Positions 43,589 through 52,069 of a stretch of DNA of 64,000 nt are shown here, piece after piece (position 1 is the first letter of the stretch; the number at the start of each line of letters is the position of its first letter). The notes beneath the pieces are model-generated. The model worked only from the letters and a program-made list of their open reading frames with translations. It had not been told where the DNA came from and searched no databases. Position numbers and translations under genes: made by a program. This DNA comes from Chloroflexota bacterium. GTDB taxonomy: Bacteria; Chloroflexota; Anaerolineae; UBA1429. The DNA lies in the NCBI GenBank assembly GCA_019873625.1, contig JAIOAW010000015.1, positions 1 to 64,000 of the forward strand, read 5' to 3'.

Positions 43589-44464
43589 TCACACGTTTTC
43601 TCGCACCAATTCGCGGTATTCCTCGAGCGGCCGCACCCACAAAGGCTGATTCACCAGCGGCCCCGCCAGGAGAGAGGCCACTTGCTCTTCGTAAGAGGGC
43701 ACCTCTTCCGTGCGATAGATGATCCCCGTGGGGATGCGCTCCCCGCCGGGGAACTCGAGCGCCCGTCGCAGAGCCGCCTCCCGATCCGTCGGGTCGTGCC
43801 CTTCGTCTTCCACTTTGTAGATGCGTTCGCGGTACCAGTCGTAATCCATTTGGCGGTTGAAACTCACGCAGGGCTGCATCACGTCTATGAGCGCATAGCC
43901 CCGGTGGTGCATCGCCTCGGCGATGATATCGGCCAAGCCGTTCACATCGAGCGAGAACCCTCGCGCCACAAAGGTCGCCCCTTGGCTGATGGCCAGCGCC
44001 AGCGGCGAGAGGGGCCGCTCCAGCGCGCCGCGGGGAGATGTCTTCGTGATGAACCCCAGGCGGCTGGTGGGGGAATATTGCCCCTTGGTGAGACCGTACA
44101 CATGGTTATTCTCCACGAGGTCCACCAGCCCGATGTTGCGCCGCGCCGCGTGGAGAAAATGGTTGCCCCCCTCGCCATAGCCATCGCCATCCCCATGGAC
44201 GACGATGACCTTCATCGCCGGGTTGGCCAGTTTGAACCCCGTGGCCACGGCGAGCGCCCGGCCGTGCAGGGTGTTCAAACCGTTGATATGCATATAGTCG
44301 TTCATCTTGCTGCCGCAGCCGATGCCCGTCACCATCATAATCTCTTGCGGCGTGAGGCCGGCCTTGACGAACCCCCGTTTGAGGGCGTTCCAAATGCCAT
44401 AATCGCCGCAGCCCGGGCACCAGGTGGGGCGAATCTCATTGGTAAAATCAGCAACGGTAACCAT
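43589..44464 (-). CDS. korB: 2-oxoacid:ferredoxin oxidoreductase, beta subunit
   Basis: The thiamine-diphosphate subunit that oxidatively decarboxylates a 2-oxoacid with CoA and reduces ferredoxin. RPTWCPGCGDYGIWNALKRG, TGIGCGSKM and VIVVHGDGDGYGEGGNHFLHAARRNI with NNHVYGLTKGQ (thiamine diphosphate motif) are diagnostic; Cys pairs bind the [4Fe-4S] cluster. Length 291. The gene begins four bases after the alpha subunit stop. It could use 2-oxoglutarate, pyruvate or another oxoacid. Confidence 0.94.
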   Translation of the reverse strand: MVTVADFTNEIRPTWCPGCGDYGIWNALKRGFVKAGLTPQEIMMVTGIGCGSKMNDYMHINGLNTLHGRALAVATGFKLANPAMKVIVVHGDGDGYGEGGNHFLHAARRNIGLVDLVENNHVYGLTKGQYSPTSRLGFITKTSPRGALERPLSPLALAISQGATFVARGFSLDVNGLADIIAEAMHHRGYALIDVMQPCVSFNRQMDYDWYRERIYKVEDEGHDPTDREAALRRALEFPGGERIPTGIIYRTEEVPSYEEQVASLLAGPLVNQPLWVRPLEEYRELVRENV

Positions 44465-44468
44465 CTCT

Positions 44469-46208
44469 CTATGACCTTTCCAAATGCGCCAGGACGTAAT
44501 CCGGCGTAAAGCCGCGCCCGTCGAACTTTAAAATCTGCTCTTGCACCTCGATGCCCCCATAGGCGTGGAGCATAAAGGCGAACTGCCCCGTGGCGTTATT
44601 TTCCACCGAGACGATGCGCTTCGCTCCCCCCAGGGCCTCCTGCGCGGCCTCATGGGGGAAGGGCCACACATCCACAAAGTGTACCATATTCGTGGGGTAA
44701 CCCTGCGCGTTGAGCGTCTCCATCGCCTCATACACGGAGCCAAAGGGCGAACCCCAACTCACCAAGGTGCATTCGGCCTCCGCAGGCCCGAAGCGAAACG
44801 GCGGGCGCATCTTGCCCCGCGCGCCATCCAATTTGCGCAAGCGCTTGCGCGCCATCATCGTGGCCACCTGGGGGTCCTCGGTGATGTGCCCATTTTCCAG
44901 ATGCTCATCGCTCGTGGAGAGGTACACGGCCTTGGGGCTGGAGCCAGGCAAGGCCCTGGGGGAGATGCCATCGGGCGTGTTGGCATAGCGATGATAGACC
45001 TCCATCGCCTCCAAGGCCTCGGCGGTGAGCAACTTGCCGCGGTCTATCTCCACGCGCGCAGGGTCGAACGAGGCCGGGTCGCAGGTAAAGAGCGAAGTCG
45101 CGTTATAGTGATCGGAAATCACGATCACCAGGCATTGGTACATCTCGGCCAGGTTGAAGGCGCGGTAGCCGCAGACGAAGGCCTCTTCGGGCGTGTGCGG
45201 CGCGAGCACGATGCGCGGGAACTCGCCGTGCCCCGCGTGGAGCGCCATCAGGAGGTCGCTCTGCGCCGTGCGCGTGGCCATCCCCGTAGAAGGGCCAGGG
45301 CGCTGAGCCAAGTAGATGACGAGAGGAACCTCGATCATCGCCGCCAGGCTGATGCCCTCCACCATCAGGTCGAACCCGCCGCCGGAGGTCGCCGTCATCG
45401 CCCGCACCCCCGCGTGCGCCGCGCCGATGCACATATTCACGGCGGCGATCTCGTCCTCGGCATGTTTGACCACCAGCCCCCAGCGATCCGCATGGCCCGC
45501 CATATACTCGAGGATGGAGGTAGCCGGCGTCATCGGGTAGCCGGCCATAAACTTGCAGCCGCCCATTATGGCGCCCATCGCAAAGGCGCGGTTCGCATCG
45601 AGCGTTAGGCGTGGTGGCGCGGGGCGCGCTGGAACGCGCCAGGGCAAAGCGAGGTTGTAGCGTTCGCGCAGGGCATCGGCCGTCGCCAGGGCCACGCGTC
45701 GGTTGGCCTCTACGATGGCGCCCCCTTTGGCGCCAAAGTTATCGGCGATGACGCTCAAGATGTGCTCCAAATCGAACCCCATCGCCGTCGCAGCGGCGGC
45801 CAACGCGCCCGTGTTGACCATCACGCGGCTGCCCAATTCCTCGGCAATCTTGATGAGGGGGAGCGAAAAGAGGCGCACATCCTTGCCCTCCAAAAGCGCC
45901 GGATCAAAAGCCAGGCCCTCGTCGGCGATGATCACGCCTCCCGGCACAAGGCGATCCACATGGCGGCGCACGGTTTCGCCGTCGAGGGCGATGAGAAGGT
46001 GCACCGCCTCGCGCGTAGCGCGGACGGGTTCATCGCTCACGCGGATGGTAAAAAAGTTGTGCCCGCCGCGAATGCGCGAGTAATAATCGGGCACGGCAGC
46101 AACAAAAAGGCCGCCCCGCGTGAGGGCCGTGGCAAACCCCGCGCCGCTCGACTCCACGCCCTGGCCGGCCTCTCCGCCAATGCGCAGGCTGATATCAATA
46201 TTCGGCAT
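44469..46208 (-). CDS. korA: 2-oxoacid:ferredoxin oxidoreductase, fused gamma-alpha subunit
   Basis: The partner of the beta subunit. Residues about 1-190 are the gamma domain (SLRIGGEAGQGVESSG, YYSRIRGGHNFFTIRVSDEPV), and residues about 205-579 the alpha pyrimidine-binding domain (MGGCKFMAGYPMTPATSILEYM) and the C-terminal swivel region. Length 579 is normal for the fused KorA form. The ATG at 46208 has AAAGGAG six bases upstream. A gap of 137 bases separates it from the cupin gene; no delta ferredoxin subunit is adjacent, so the electron acceptor is a separate ferredoxin. Confidence 0.93.
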   Translation of the reverse strand: MPNIDISLRIGGEAGQGVESSGAGFATALTRGGLFVAAVPDYYSRIRGGHNFFTIRVSDEPVRATREAVHLLIALDGETVRRHVDRLVPGGVIIADEGLAFDPALLEGKDVRLFSLPLIKIAEELGSRVMVNTGALAAAATAMGFDLEHILSVIADNFGAKGGAIVEANRRVALATADALRERYNLALPWRVPARPAPPRLTLDANRAFAMGAIMGGCKFMAGYPMTPATSILEYMAGHADRWGLVVKHAEDEIAAVNMCIGAAHAGVRAMTATSGGGFDLMVEGISLAAMIEVPLVIYLAQRPGPSTGMATRTAQSDLLMALHAGHGEFPRIVLAPHTPEEAFVCGYRAFNLAEMYQCLVIVISDHYNATSLFTCDPASFDPARVEIDRGKLLTAEALEAMEVYHRYANTPDGISPRALPGSSPKAVYLSTSDEHLENGHITEDPQVATMMARKRLRKLDGARGKMRPPFRFGPAEAECTLVSWGSPFGSVYEAMETLNAQGYPTNMVHFVDVWPFPHEAAQEALGGAKRIVSVENNATGQFAFMLHAYGGIEVQEQILKFDGRGFTPDYVLAHLERS

Positions 46209-46345
46209 CGTCATCTCCTTTAGTACGGTCGCCCGCAGAATACGATAATCCTCACCCAACGTACACCTCGGCGCCGCGCCGGTCGAGGAGGCACAATCCC
46301 CATCCCCCACCGGCGAGGCGCCGCATAAATCCCCTAAGCGCTCGG

Positions 46346-46741
46346 TCAGCGGCGATACTCCTCATCGCTGACCTTTTCCATCCACTCGGCCGTCTGGCCC
46401 TCCATCGCCTCTTGGATGGCGATATGCGTCAAGGCTGTGGTGGGTGTAGCCCCATGCCAGTGCTTTTCTCCCGGCGCGATGCGGACGACGTCCCCCGGGC
46501 GGATTTCCTCGATGGGGCCGCCCCAGCGCTGCACCCAGCCGCACCCATCCAAGACGATGAGAACCTGCCCTAACGGGTGAGCATGCCAGGCCGTACGCGC
46601 CCCCGGTTCGAAGGTTACCTTGGCGCCGCTTGCGCGCGCCGGAGAAACCGCTTGGAACAAGGGGTCTATGCGCACCGTCCCCGTAAAGTGTTCGGGCGGC
46701 CCATAGCGAGAAGGTTGCGAACCGCCGCGTATAATCTCCAT
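46346..46741 (-). CDS. Cupin-domain protein
   Basis: A 131-residue single-domain cupin. [31 protein letters not shown] is motif 1 with two His and a downstream Glu position replaced, and [22 protein letters not shown] is motif 2 with the metal-binding His. This arrangement resembles small cupins annotated as carboxymuconolactone decarboxylase- or mandelonitrile lyase-like. The catalytic role is unknown. It lies 27 bases after the encapsulin gene on the same strand and is likely cotranscribed with it. Confidence 0.85.
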   Translation of the reverse strand: MEIIRGGSQPSRYGPPEHFTGTVRIDPLFQAVSPARASGAKVTFEPGARTAWHAHPLGQVLIVLDGCGWVQRWGGPIEEIRPGDVVRIAPGEKHWHGATPTTALTHIAIQEAMEGQTAEWMEKVSDEEYRR

Positions 46742-46768
46742 CTTGCGCAGGCCTTTCTCGCTGCCCGC

Positions 46769-47542
46769 TCACCCGAGGATGCAGATGGCCCCCGCCCGCT
46801 TGACGCGCAGGGCCAACGTCTCAAAGATGCGGAAGCGATGATCCAAGCCCTCGTTGCCCAGGTAGGCTGTTACCACATCTTGGCCGACCACGAGGTCCAT
46901 ATTCCAGGCCTGCGGGCTGAGCACCAAGGCCCGACCTTCCGGAAGGCCCGTGGCTTGGAAGATGCCCACCTTGACCAACCTTTCCACCATCTCGATTTCG
47001 CGGCGGCCGGCGCTCATCAAACTGGCCAAACGGGCATACATCCCCGGGCTGAGGACGAGGGCATACGGCCCGTCGTACCCCGCTTCGAGCATCTTGGCGG
47101 TGGCCGCGGCTATTGCCGCAAAGGGGCCGCCCAGGGTATCCCAATCTCCCAAGGGGGCCGAGCAAGTCGCGGCCTGCATCAGGCCCTCCAAGATGAGCGC
47201 ATCCTCCGCCTTGGCCAGTTTGGTAGCCGCGATGGCCACCGCGCCCAGGTCGAGCGCCCAGGGGCTGGCGCTCTCCATGGCCAAATGCCGGGCCTTGAGC
47301 ATAAACTCGGCGGCCAGTTCTTTGAGGGGGAGATAGATGGCCTCTTTGGCCACGGCGGCGCCCTCCGCTTCCTCAAACCCAAAGACGGGCGCCTGCTCCA
47401 CGCCCCAACCGAGCGGCCCCACGAGCGTCAGAAAGCGGCGCCCCACCAAGTTCTTGCTAACCACGGTAACGACCATTTCATCAATGCGTGCCCATACCTC
47501 GGCGCTCAAAGGCGCCGCCTCGCGCATCAAGTAACTACTCAT
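46769..47542 (-). CDS. Encapsulin shell protein (family 1)
   Basis: Forms an icosahedral protein nanocompartment with the HK97 phage-capsid fold. The N-terminus REAAPLSAEVWARIDEMVVTV, followed by LVGRRFLTLVGPLGWGVEQAP, then EAIYLPLKELAAEFMLKARHL, matches the family 1 shell protein. EDALILEGLMQAATC, GPYALVLSPGMYARLASL, LVVGQDVVTAYLG and the C-terminus ALRVKRAGAICILG complete the fold. Length 257 is close to other encapsulins. It is immediately downstream of a tandem ferritin gene that ends in a cargo peptide, which strongly supports the assignment. Confidence 0.94.
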   Translation of the reverse strand: MSSYLMREAAPLSAEVWARIDEMVVTVVSKNLVGRRFLTLVGPLGWGVEQAPVFGFEEAEGAAVAKEAIYLPLKELAAEFMLKARHLAMESASPWALDLGAVAIAATKLAKAEDALILEGLMQAATCSAPLGDWDTLGGPFAAIAAATAKMLEAGYDGPYALVLSPGMYARLASLMSAGRREIEMVERLVKVGIFQATGLPEGRALVLSPQAWNMDLVVGQDVVTAYLGNEGLDHRFRIFETLALRVKRAGAICILG

Positions 47543-47577
47543 CGTGCCTCCTTATAAAATCTGTGGATCAAGTTGAC

Positions 47578-48522
47578 TTACGGCTTACCCAACAGGCTCC
47601 CCACCGAGGGAATCTCGGGCGGGGGCTGGGGCTTATCCTCCTCCGGCGAGGCCGCTTCCTGTGCCTCGCGCACCTCCTTGAGGAGGTAGGAAAACTCGCC
47701 ATCGTGAAAGATCTCGTGGTCGCGGATGCGCTCCACGAGCGCACGCACATCCTCCTCTTCGATTTCGGGGAGTTGTGTGCTGTAGGCCTTGGTCACCTCG
47801 CGTTCCACGGCGATATCCGCCTCGAGGTTTTGCACGGGGTCCCGGCTCAAAAAGAGTTCCGTGTGGCTCATATCGGGCTGTGCGCCCTTGCCAGCCACCT
47901 CCTCCGAGAGCCAGCCCATATGCTGCATCTCGTTGATGGCCGCGTTCTGCAGGCCCTCGGCCAGCTCCATATCCTCCGCCACGAAAGAGTGGTACAGGTA
48001 TTGCAGAATCACCGTGTACTCGTGGCGCACCCCTTGGTTGAGGATCTCCATCAGCCGCGCGGGCGGCCCAGCGGGCGCCGAAGGCGCCCCCGCGCCGGCC
48101 TCCACGGCCTCCCCTTGGCCGGCGGCCTCGACCAGCCCCTCAAAAATGCCCTTGTGGGCCTGCTCATCATGCAGAATGCGCGAGAGGACGAGCCGCACGT
48201 GTTCATCCTCAATCGCCTCAATATGCGCACGATATTGGGCGATGGCCGTCTCTTCCAAGCCCACATCTTTGCCCATCTGCTCGGCCGGCGCGGCGCGGGA
48301 GAAATCCACGGGGTCGCGCTTGAGGCTCGGCTCCCCGCCCAACTCCACGATGAGGTCGGCCAGCCAGTCGAAGTGGCGCATCTCATCGCGGGCGATGGCC
48401 TCGATTTCCGGGGCCAAATCCTCACGGCCCATCGTGTAGGCATGGTAGAGATATTGGATAATGGCCTGATGCTCGCCCTCCATATCCCTCTGTAGCAGCG
48501 CGATGATCTGTGCTCTATCCAT
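47578..48522 (-). CDS. Tandem ferritin-like encapsulin cargo protein
   Basis: A 314-residue protein with two ferritin-like domains in one chain. Domain 1, residues about 5-140: GEHQAIIQYLYHAYTMGRED, IARDEMRHFDWLADLIVELGG and ILHDEQAHKGIFE. Domain 2, about 155-285: RHEYTVILQYLYHSFVAED, INEMQHMGWLSEE and IRDHEIFHDGEFSYLL. Each domain keeps Glu/His ligand sets for a di-iron site. After a Pro/Glu-rich linker the chain ends PSVGSLLGKP, which matches the encapsulin cargo-loading peptide (hydrophobic-Gly-Ser-Leu). The shell gene is 35 bases downstream. It should store iron or remove peroxide inside the compartment. Confidence 0.93.
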   Translation of the reverse strand: MDRAQIIALLQRDMEGEHQAIIQYLYHAYTMGREDLAPEIEAIARDEMRHFDWLADLIVELGGEPSLKRDPVDFSRAAPAEQMGKDVGLEETAIAQYRAHIEAIEDEHVRLVLSRILHDEQAHKGIFEGLVEAAGQGEAVEAGAGAPSAPAGPPARLMEILNQGVRHEYTVILQYLYHSFVAEDMELAEGLQNAAINEMQHMGWLSEEVAGKGAQPDMSHTELFLSRDPVQNLEADIAVEREVTKAYSTQLPEIEEEDVRALVERIRDHEIFHDGEFSYLLKEVREAQEAASPEEDKPQPPPEIPSVGSLLGKP

Positions 48523-48557
48523 ATCGAACCCCTTTCTCTGGTAAACCCGAACGCCCT

Positions 48558-49766
48558 CTACGTGCGCGCCAGGGCCATCAGGTCAAACCCTGGCCGAAAA
48601 AGATCCTCCGCATAGGGTGAAACGTCCACCCCTTTGGCGATGAGTTGGTTGATGGCGCGCACATCCGCCCGATCTCCCAAGAGGATGGCCCCTACGAGGC
48701 GCCCCTCGCGCAGCACGGCCTTTTTGTAGACGCCGTTTTGGCTGAAGCGCACTTCCGTGTACCCCGGCGCTTGGGGGTTCACTTCGCCGATGGAGGTCAA
48801 GTCAATCCCGCTCACTTTGAGCGTCGTGCTGGGGACGATCTCCTCGTAGCGCACCTCCGCCTCACCAATGATTTGCGAGGCGGCCACGCGCGCCTGCGCC
48901 AGGGCAGCCGGGATAATCCCCCACGTGACGCCGCGAAACTCGGCCGCATCGCCCACGGCATAGATGCCCTCCGCCGAGGTTTGCATCCGATCATCCACCA
49001 CCACGCCGCGCCCGCAGGCCAGGCCCGCCGCCTGGGCCAAGGCGATGTTCGAACGAACCCCCGCCGAGATGATGACCATCTCCGCCGGCAATATCCGGCC
49101 GCTTTGGAGGACGACCTGCTTCACGTGGCCATCCCCCTCGATGGCCGCACAGCCCTCGCCGATGATAAACCGCAACCCTCGCGCCTCTAGCCTCGCTTGG
49201 AGCACGGCGGCGCCCTCGGCATCCAATTGGCGCGGCAACAGGCGCGGCATCACCTCGATGACGGTGATCTCCAAGGCGTGCGCGAGAAGCGCCGAAGAGG
49301 TATCCAATCCCAAGAGGCCCCCGCCGAGCACGACCGCCCGTTTCGCTTGGTGCGCCGCTTGGCACAGGGCCAGCCCATCGGCCAGGGTGCGCAGGGTATA
49401 GACGCCGGCCAAGTTTGCCCCAGGGATGGGCGGCACCCAAGCATGCGCCCCGGTGGCGAGCACCAAACGGTCATAGGCCATCACGTCGCCATTTTGAAAG
49501 AGGACCTGCCGCTTCTCTGGGTAAACCGCCTCGACGCGGCAGTTTAGCCGTAAGGTAATGCCCCGTTGGGCATACCATTCGGCGGGGAATTGGGGCATCT
49601 GTTCGGGGTTGACCTGGCAACCCACCAGGTCAATGAGCCGAGGGCGGGGATAGTATAGATATGGCTCGTCCGAACACAGGACGATCTCCACACCCTGGCC
49701 GTGTTCCGCGATGAGGCGAGCCGCCGTGGTGCCGGCTACGCCATTCCCTACGATGATGACCCTCAT
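48558..49766 (-). CDS. FAD-dependent NAD(P)H:rubredoxin oxidoreductase-like protein
   Basis: A 402-residue pyridine nucleotide-disulfide-type oxidoreductase. RVIIVGNGVAGTTAARLIAE is the FAD-binding Rossmann motif; VVLGGGLLGLDTSSALL is the NAD(P)H-binding motif; GIYAVGDAAEF is the second FAD motif. There is no CxxC redox pair, as in rubredoxin reductases and the nitrite reductase FAD domain. A rubredoxin gene is just upstream on the same strand, so it likely reduces that rubredoxin. GGAGG lies before the ATG at 49766. It is followed 35 bases later by the encapsulin cargo gene. Confidence 0.9.
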   Translation of the reverse strand: MRVIIVGNGVAGTTAARLIAEHGQGVEIVLCSDEPYLYYPRPRLIDLVGCQVNPEQMPQFPAEWYAQRGITLRLNCRVEAVYPEKRQVLFQNGDVMAYDRLVLATGAHAWVPPIPGANLAGVYTLRTLADGLALCQAAHQAKRAVVLGGGLLGLDTSSALLAHALEITVIEVMPRLLPRQLDAEGAAVLQARLEARGLRFIIGEGCAAIEGDGHVKQVVLQSGRILPAEMVIISAGVRSNIALAQAAGLACGRGVVVDDRMQTSAEGIYAVGDAAEFRGVTWGIIPAALAQARVAASQIIGEAEVRYEEIVPSTTLKVSGIDLTSIGEVNPQAPGYTEVRFSQNGVYKKAVLREGRLVGAILLGDRADVRAINQLIAKGVDVSPYAEDLFRPGFDLMALART

Positions 49767-49853
49767 CCGGCCTCCGAGATGGGAGAGCGAAGCGGCCAAG
49801 CCGACCCCTGGGCCGCTTCCAAACACGATGAACTGCCTTGACCAATCAGATGG

Positions 49854-50015
49854 CTATTCCATCTTTTCGAACATATCTTTGCCCGCGCCGCACTCGGGGC
49901 AAACCCAGGTATCGGGCAAATCCTCAAATGCCGTGCCAGGGGGGATGTTCCCATCCGGATCGCCCACTTCAGGGTCATAGATGTAACCGCACACGAGGCA
50001 TTCCCACTTGGCCAT
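49854..50015 (-). CDS. Rubredoxin
   Basis: A 53-residue electron carrier with one iron held by four Cys: [18 protein letters not shown] and [13 protein letters not shown]. The [12 protein letters not shown] segment is the family signature. The ATG at 50015 has AAGGAG seven bases upstream; another ATG directly precedes it. Its place between a ferritin-like protein and a rubredoxin-reductase-like flavoprotein indicates that it carries electrons from NAD(P)H to the ferritin-like proteins for peroxide or oxygen reduction. Confidence 0.97.
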   Translation of the reverse strand: MAKWECLVCGYIYDPEVGDPDGNIPPGTAFEDLPDTWVCPECGAGKDMFEKME

Positions 50016-50065
50016 CATAATGCTCCTTCTTGTTGGTATGATGCTCACCCTATGGGCGGACGGCT

Positions 50066-50536
50066 CTAATTTTCGGCATAAAAGAGTTGCTCGTACAGGG
50101 CCTCGATGCGCTGTTTGTGCACCAGTTCCTCAGCGGCCAAGAACTCAAAAAGGCGCCGCGCTTCGACCTCTTCGGCCACTTGGGCCAGGCTATGGTAGAG
50201 GGCATAACTCGCGGCCTCGCGTTTGCCAGCCACGATGAGGATATCCTGAATGCCGGCCTCTGGCGTGAGCGGCACTTCGATGAGGTAATCTGTAATCTTG
50301 AGATCTTGGACCTTGCGGGCCTGCGCCTCCGAAAGGGCGCCCAACGCGTTCCCCTCGAGGAGGGCTTGTAGACGGTTGCGGTGCCCCAATTCCTGCAAGG
50401 CGAGGTCATGCAAAAGGTCTCGCGCCTCGGGTGCGGTTACGATGTCTGCCGCGCGGCGATACAAGGCGTTCGCCTCGATCTCCCGCTGGATGGCGGTGTG
50501 AAGGATGTGCTGGAGCGAGTCGGGCGATGGATTCAT
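50066..50536 (-). CDS. Ferritin-like (rubrerythrin-type) protein
   Basis: A 156-residue ferritin-like protein. [22 protein letters not shown] and [22 protein letters not shown] form the first half with Glu and ExxH ligands, and [20 protein letters not shown] with [21 protein letters not shown] the second. It has no rubredoxin domain; the separate rubredoxin gene follows 50 bases later. It is the first gene after the operon promoter at 50574-50602. No encapsulin cargo peptide is seen at its C-terminus (QLFYAEN). Confidence 0.87.
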   Translation of the reverse strand: MNPSPDSLQHILHTAIQREIEANALYRRAADIVTAPEARDLLHDLALQELGHRNRLQALLEGNALGALSEAQARKVQDLKITDYLIEVPLTPEAGIQDILIVAGKREAASYALYHSLAQVAEEVEARRLFEFLAAEELVHKQRIEALYEQLFYAEN

Positions 50537-50573
50537 ACCTCTCCTTCAACGGTCTATCTCGGCGCGCATAGGC

Positions 50574-50602
50574 ATTGTAAGAGAAGGGGCCAGCCTTGTC
50601 AA
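50574..50602 (-). promoter_or_regulatory. Promoter of the ferritin/rubredoxin/encapsulin operon
   Basis: On the minus strand a perfect TTGACA (50597-50602) and TACAAT (50574-50579) are 17 bases apart. The start near 50567 lies 30 bases before the ATG of the first ferritin-like gene. Confidence 0.88.
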
Positions 50603-50611
50603 CCGAAAAAC

Positions 50612-52069
50612 CTAGGACGCAAGGCGCATCCGCCCGTCTTCGCCCGGCGCGTAGCGCACTTCCCCTTGGGGGATGCGTGAGGAAACCTGAAGATATCCTG
50701 CGTCCATATACTCCCACATCACCTGGAATGGCTCTTTGCCGGGAACCCATTTTTCGGCGAGGACGACCCCATGCCCCGGCAGGAGGGTAAACACCACTTG
50801 GCGGCTATCCGCCGGGTTTTGCAGGCACACCGCTCGCCCAAAGGCTTCGCGGATCGCCTCAGCCTGGGCGCGCGTGCCGCAGGAGACGGGGTAGGCGTAA
50901 TACGCCGGCGCAAGGGGCGCGAATTCGACATAGCGCGGGTCATAAGCCGAGACGCCTCGATGCCCGTGCAGTTTGGAGCGCACCACCGGCACGAAAAGGG
51001 GCTTGCCGTTATGGCAAAACGGGATGCGCGGCAGGGGTCCATCCATCCAGAACATCTCCACGGCCTCGCTGGAGGGCGGCGTGTTCGGCAGGCCCTCGAT
51101 GGGGCGCACCAGCGCCCCGCGCCCTGAAGGGGCCACCCCCACGATGAGCGCCAAATCCCCTTCGGTGATTTGGTCTTTGCTCACTGGGCGGGCGCTCCCC
51201 GTCACCGTGGCCACCAGCGCGTTGAGCGCCGGGTCCCACGAACTGAAACAGCCCTCGCTATATTGGCTGGCAATGGCCTCCGACACGGCAGGCACCGCCG
51301 TGAGATCGGCCACTTGGATGAGGGGCGTAAAGAAATCCCGCTTGCCCAGTTCGCGCGCGGCGCGCTGCATCGCGGCGGGCACCGTGGCCTTGAGCCATTC
51401 CGGGCGTGGGAGGGGCGGCCCCACGAACTCGTGTTCGGTTACCTCGAAAGTGCTCGCGATGGTCGCCATCCGCAGGGCGATATCCTCATAGAAAACTGCC
51501 GGGGTATGCGCCTCGAGGCGCGGATGCGCCCCGACCAAATCAAAAAGATAGGCGAACTCTGGCCGCTCCTCCCCCACCAAAAGGAGGACGCGAATGCACT
51601 TGCTCTGCGCCTGGATGATGCGCTCCAACGCCAAGATCGGCCCGCCGCGCCGCCCCTGCTCCCAAAGGACTCGCCAGGCCCCCTCCCTCAAGCCGGGGAA
51701 GGCCCAATCGGCGGGGTCAGGCGCCGATTTATCCAGGGCGGCGGCCAGGCGCGCCAAAAGATCCTGAAACGCGCCCGGGGCCATCTCCACCAGGGTGTAC
51801 AGATGGGGGAGACGGCTCAGGCCAAAGCGCCGCCGCGCCGTAAAGAGGAGCGCCCGCCGCCAGTTAAGCGGTTCACCATAACGCCAGGTGGTGAGAAGGA
51901 TATCCGTCTCCTCGCTCGGGGCAGATTGCACGCGGTGCCCCAGCCGGCCAAAGGCCGCGAGGAGTTCCGTTGAAACTTGGCCCAAGAGGGGGCTTTCTTC
52001 CCCCCGTACGAGGCAGATGGCGATGGGCCGCAACCAAGCGTGAATGGGCCGATATACCGATGCCGTCAT
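50612..52069 (-). CDS. Unrecognised 485-residue protein
   Basis: I do not recognise this protein. It has no signal peptide or membrane segments and looks cytoplasmic and globular. The first third contains a nucleotide- or ligand-binding-like alternation (AICLVRGEESPLLGQVSTELLAAFGRLGH, DILLTTWRYGE), the middle RVLLLVGEERPEFAYLFDLVGAHP, and the end a beta-rich domain with GDLALIVGVAPSGRGALVRP and HGHRGVSAYDPRYVEFAPLAP. It begins with ATG overlapping the last four bases of the SDR gene, so the two are translationally coupled, which suggests a shared pathway. It ends just before the ferritin operon promoter. Confidence 0.8.
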   Translation of the reverse strand: MTASVYRPIHAWLRPIAICLVRGEESPLLGQVSTELLAAFGRLGHRVQSAPSEETDILLTTWRYGEPLNWRRALLFTARRRFGLSRLPHLYTLVEMAPGAFQDLLARLAAALDKSAPDPADWAFPGLREGAWRVLWEQGRRGGPILALERIIQAQSKCIRVLLLVGEERPEFAYLFDLVGAHPRLEAHTPAVFYEDIALRMATIASTFEVTEHEFVGPPLPRPEWLKATVPAAMQRAARELGKRDFFTPLIQVADLTAVPAVSEAIASQYSEGCFSSWDPALNALVATVTGSARPVSKDQITEGDLALIVGVAPSGRGALVRPIEGLPNTPPSSEAVEMFWMDGPLPRIPFCHNGKPLFVPVVRSKLHGHRGVSAYDPRYVEFAPLAPAYYAYPVSCGTRAQAEAIREAFGRAVCLQNPADSRQVVFTLLPGHGVVLAEKWVPGKEPFQVMWEYMDAGYLQVSSRIPQGEVRYAPGEDGRMRLAS

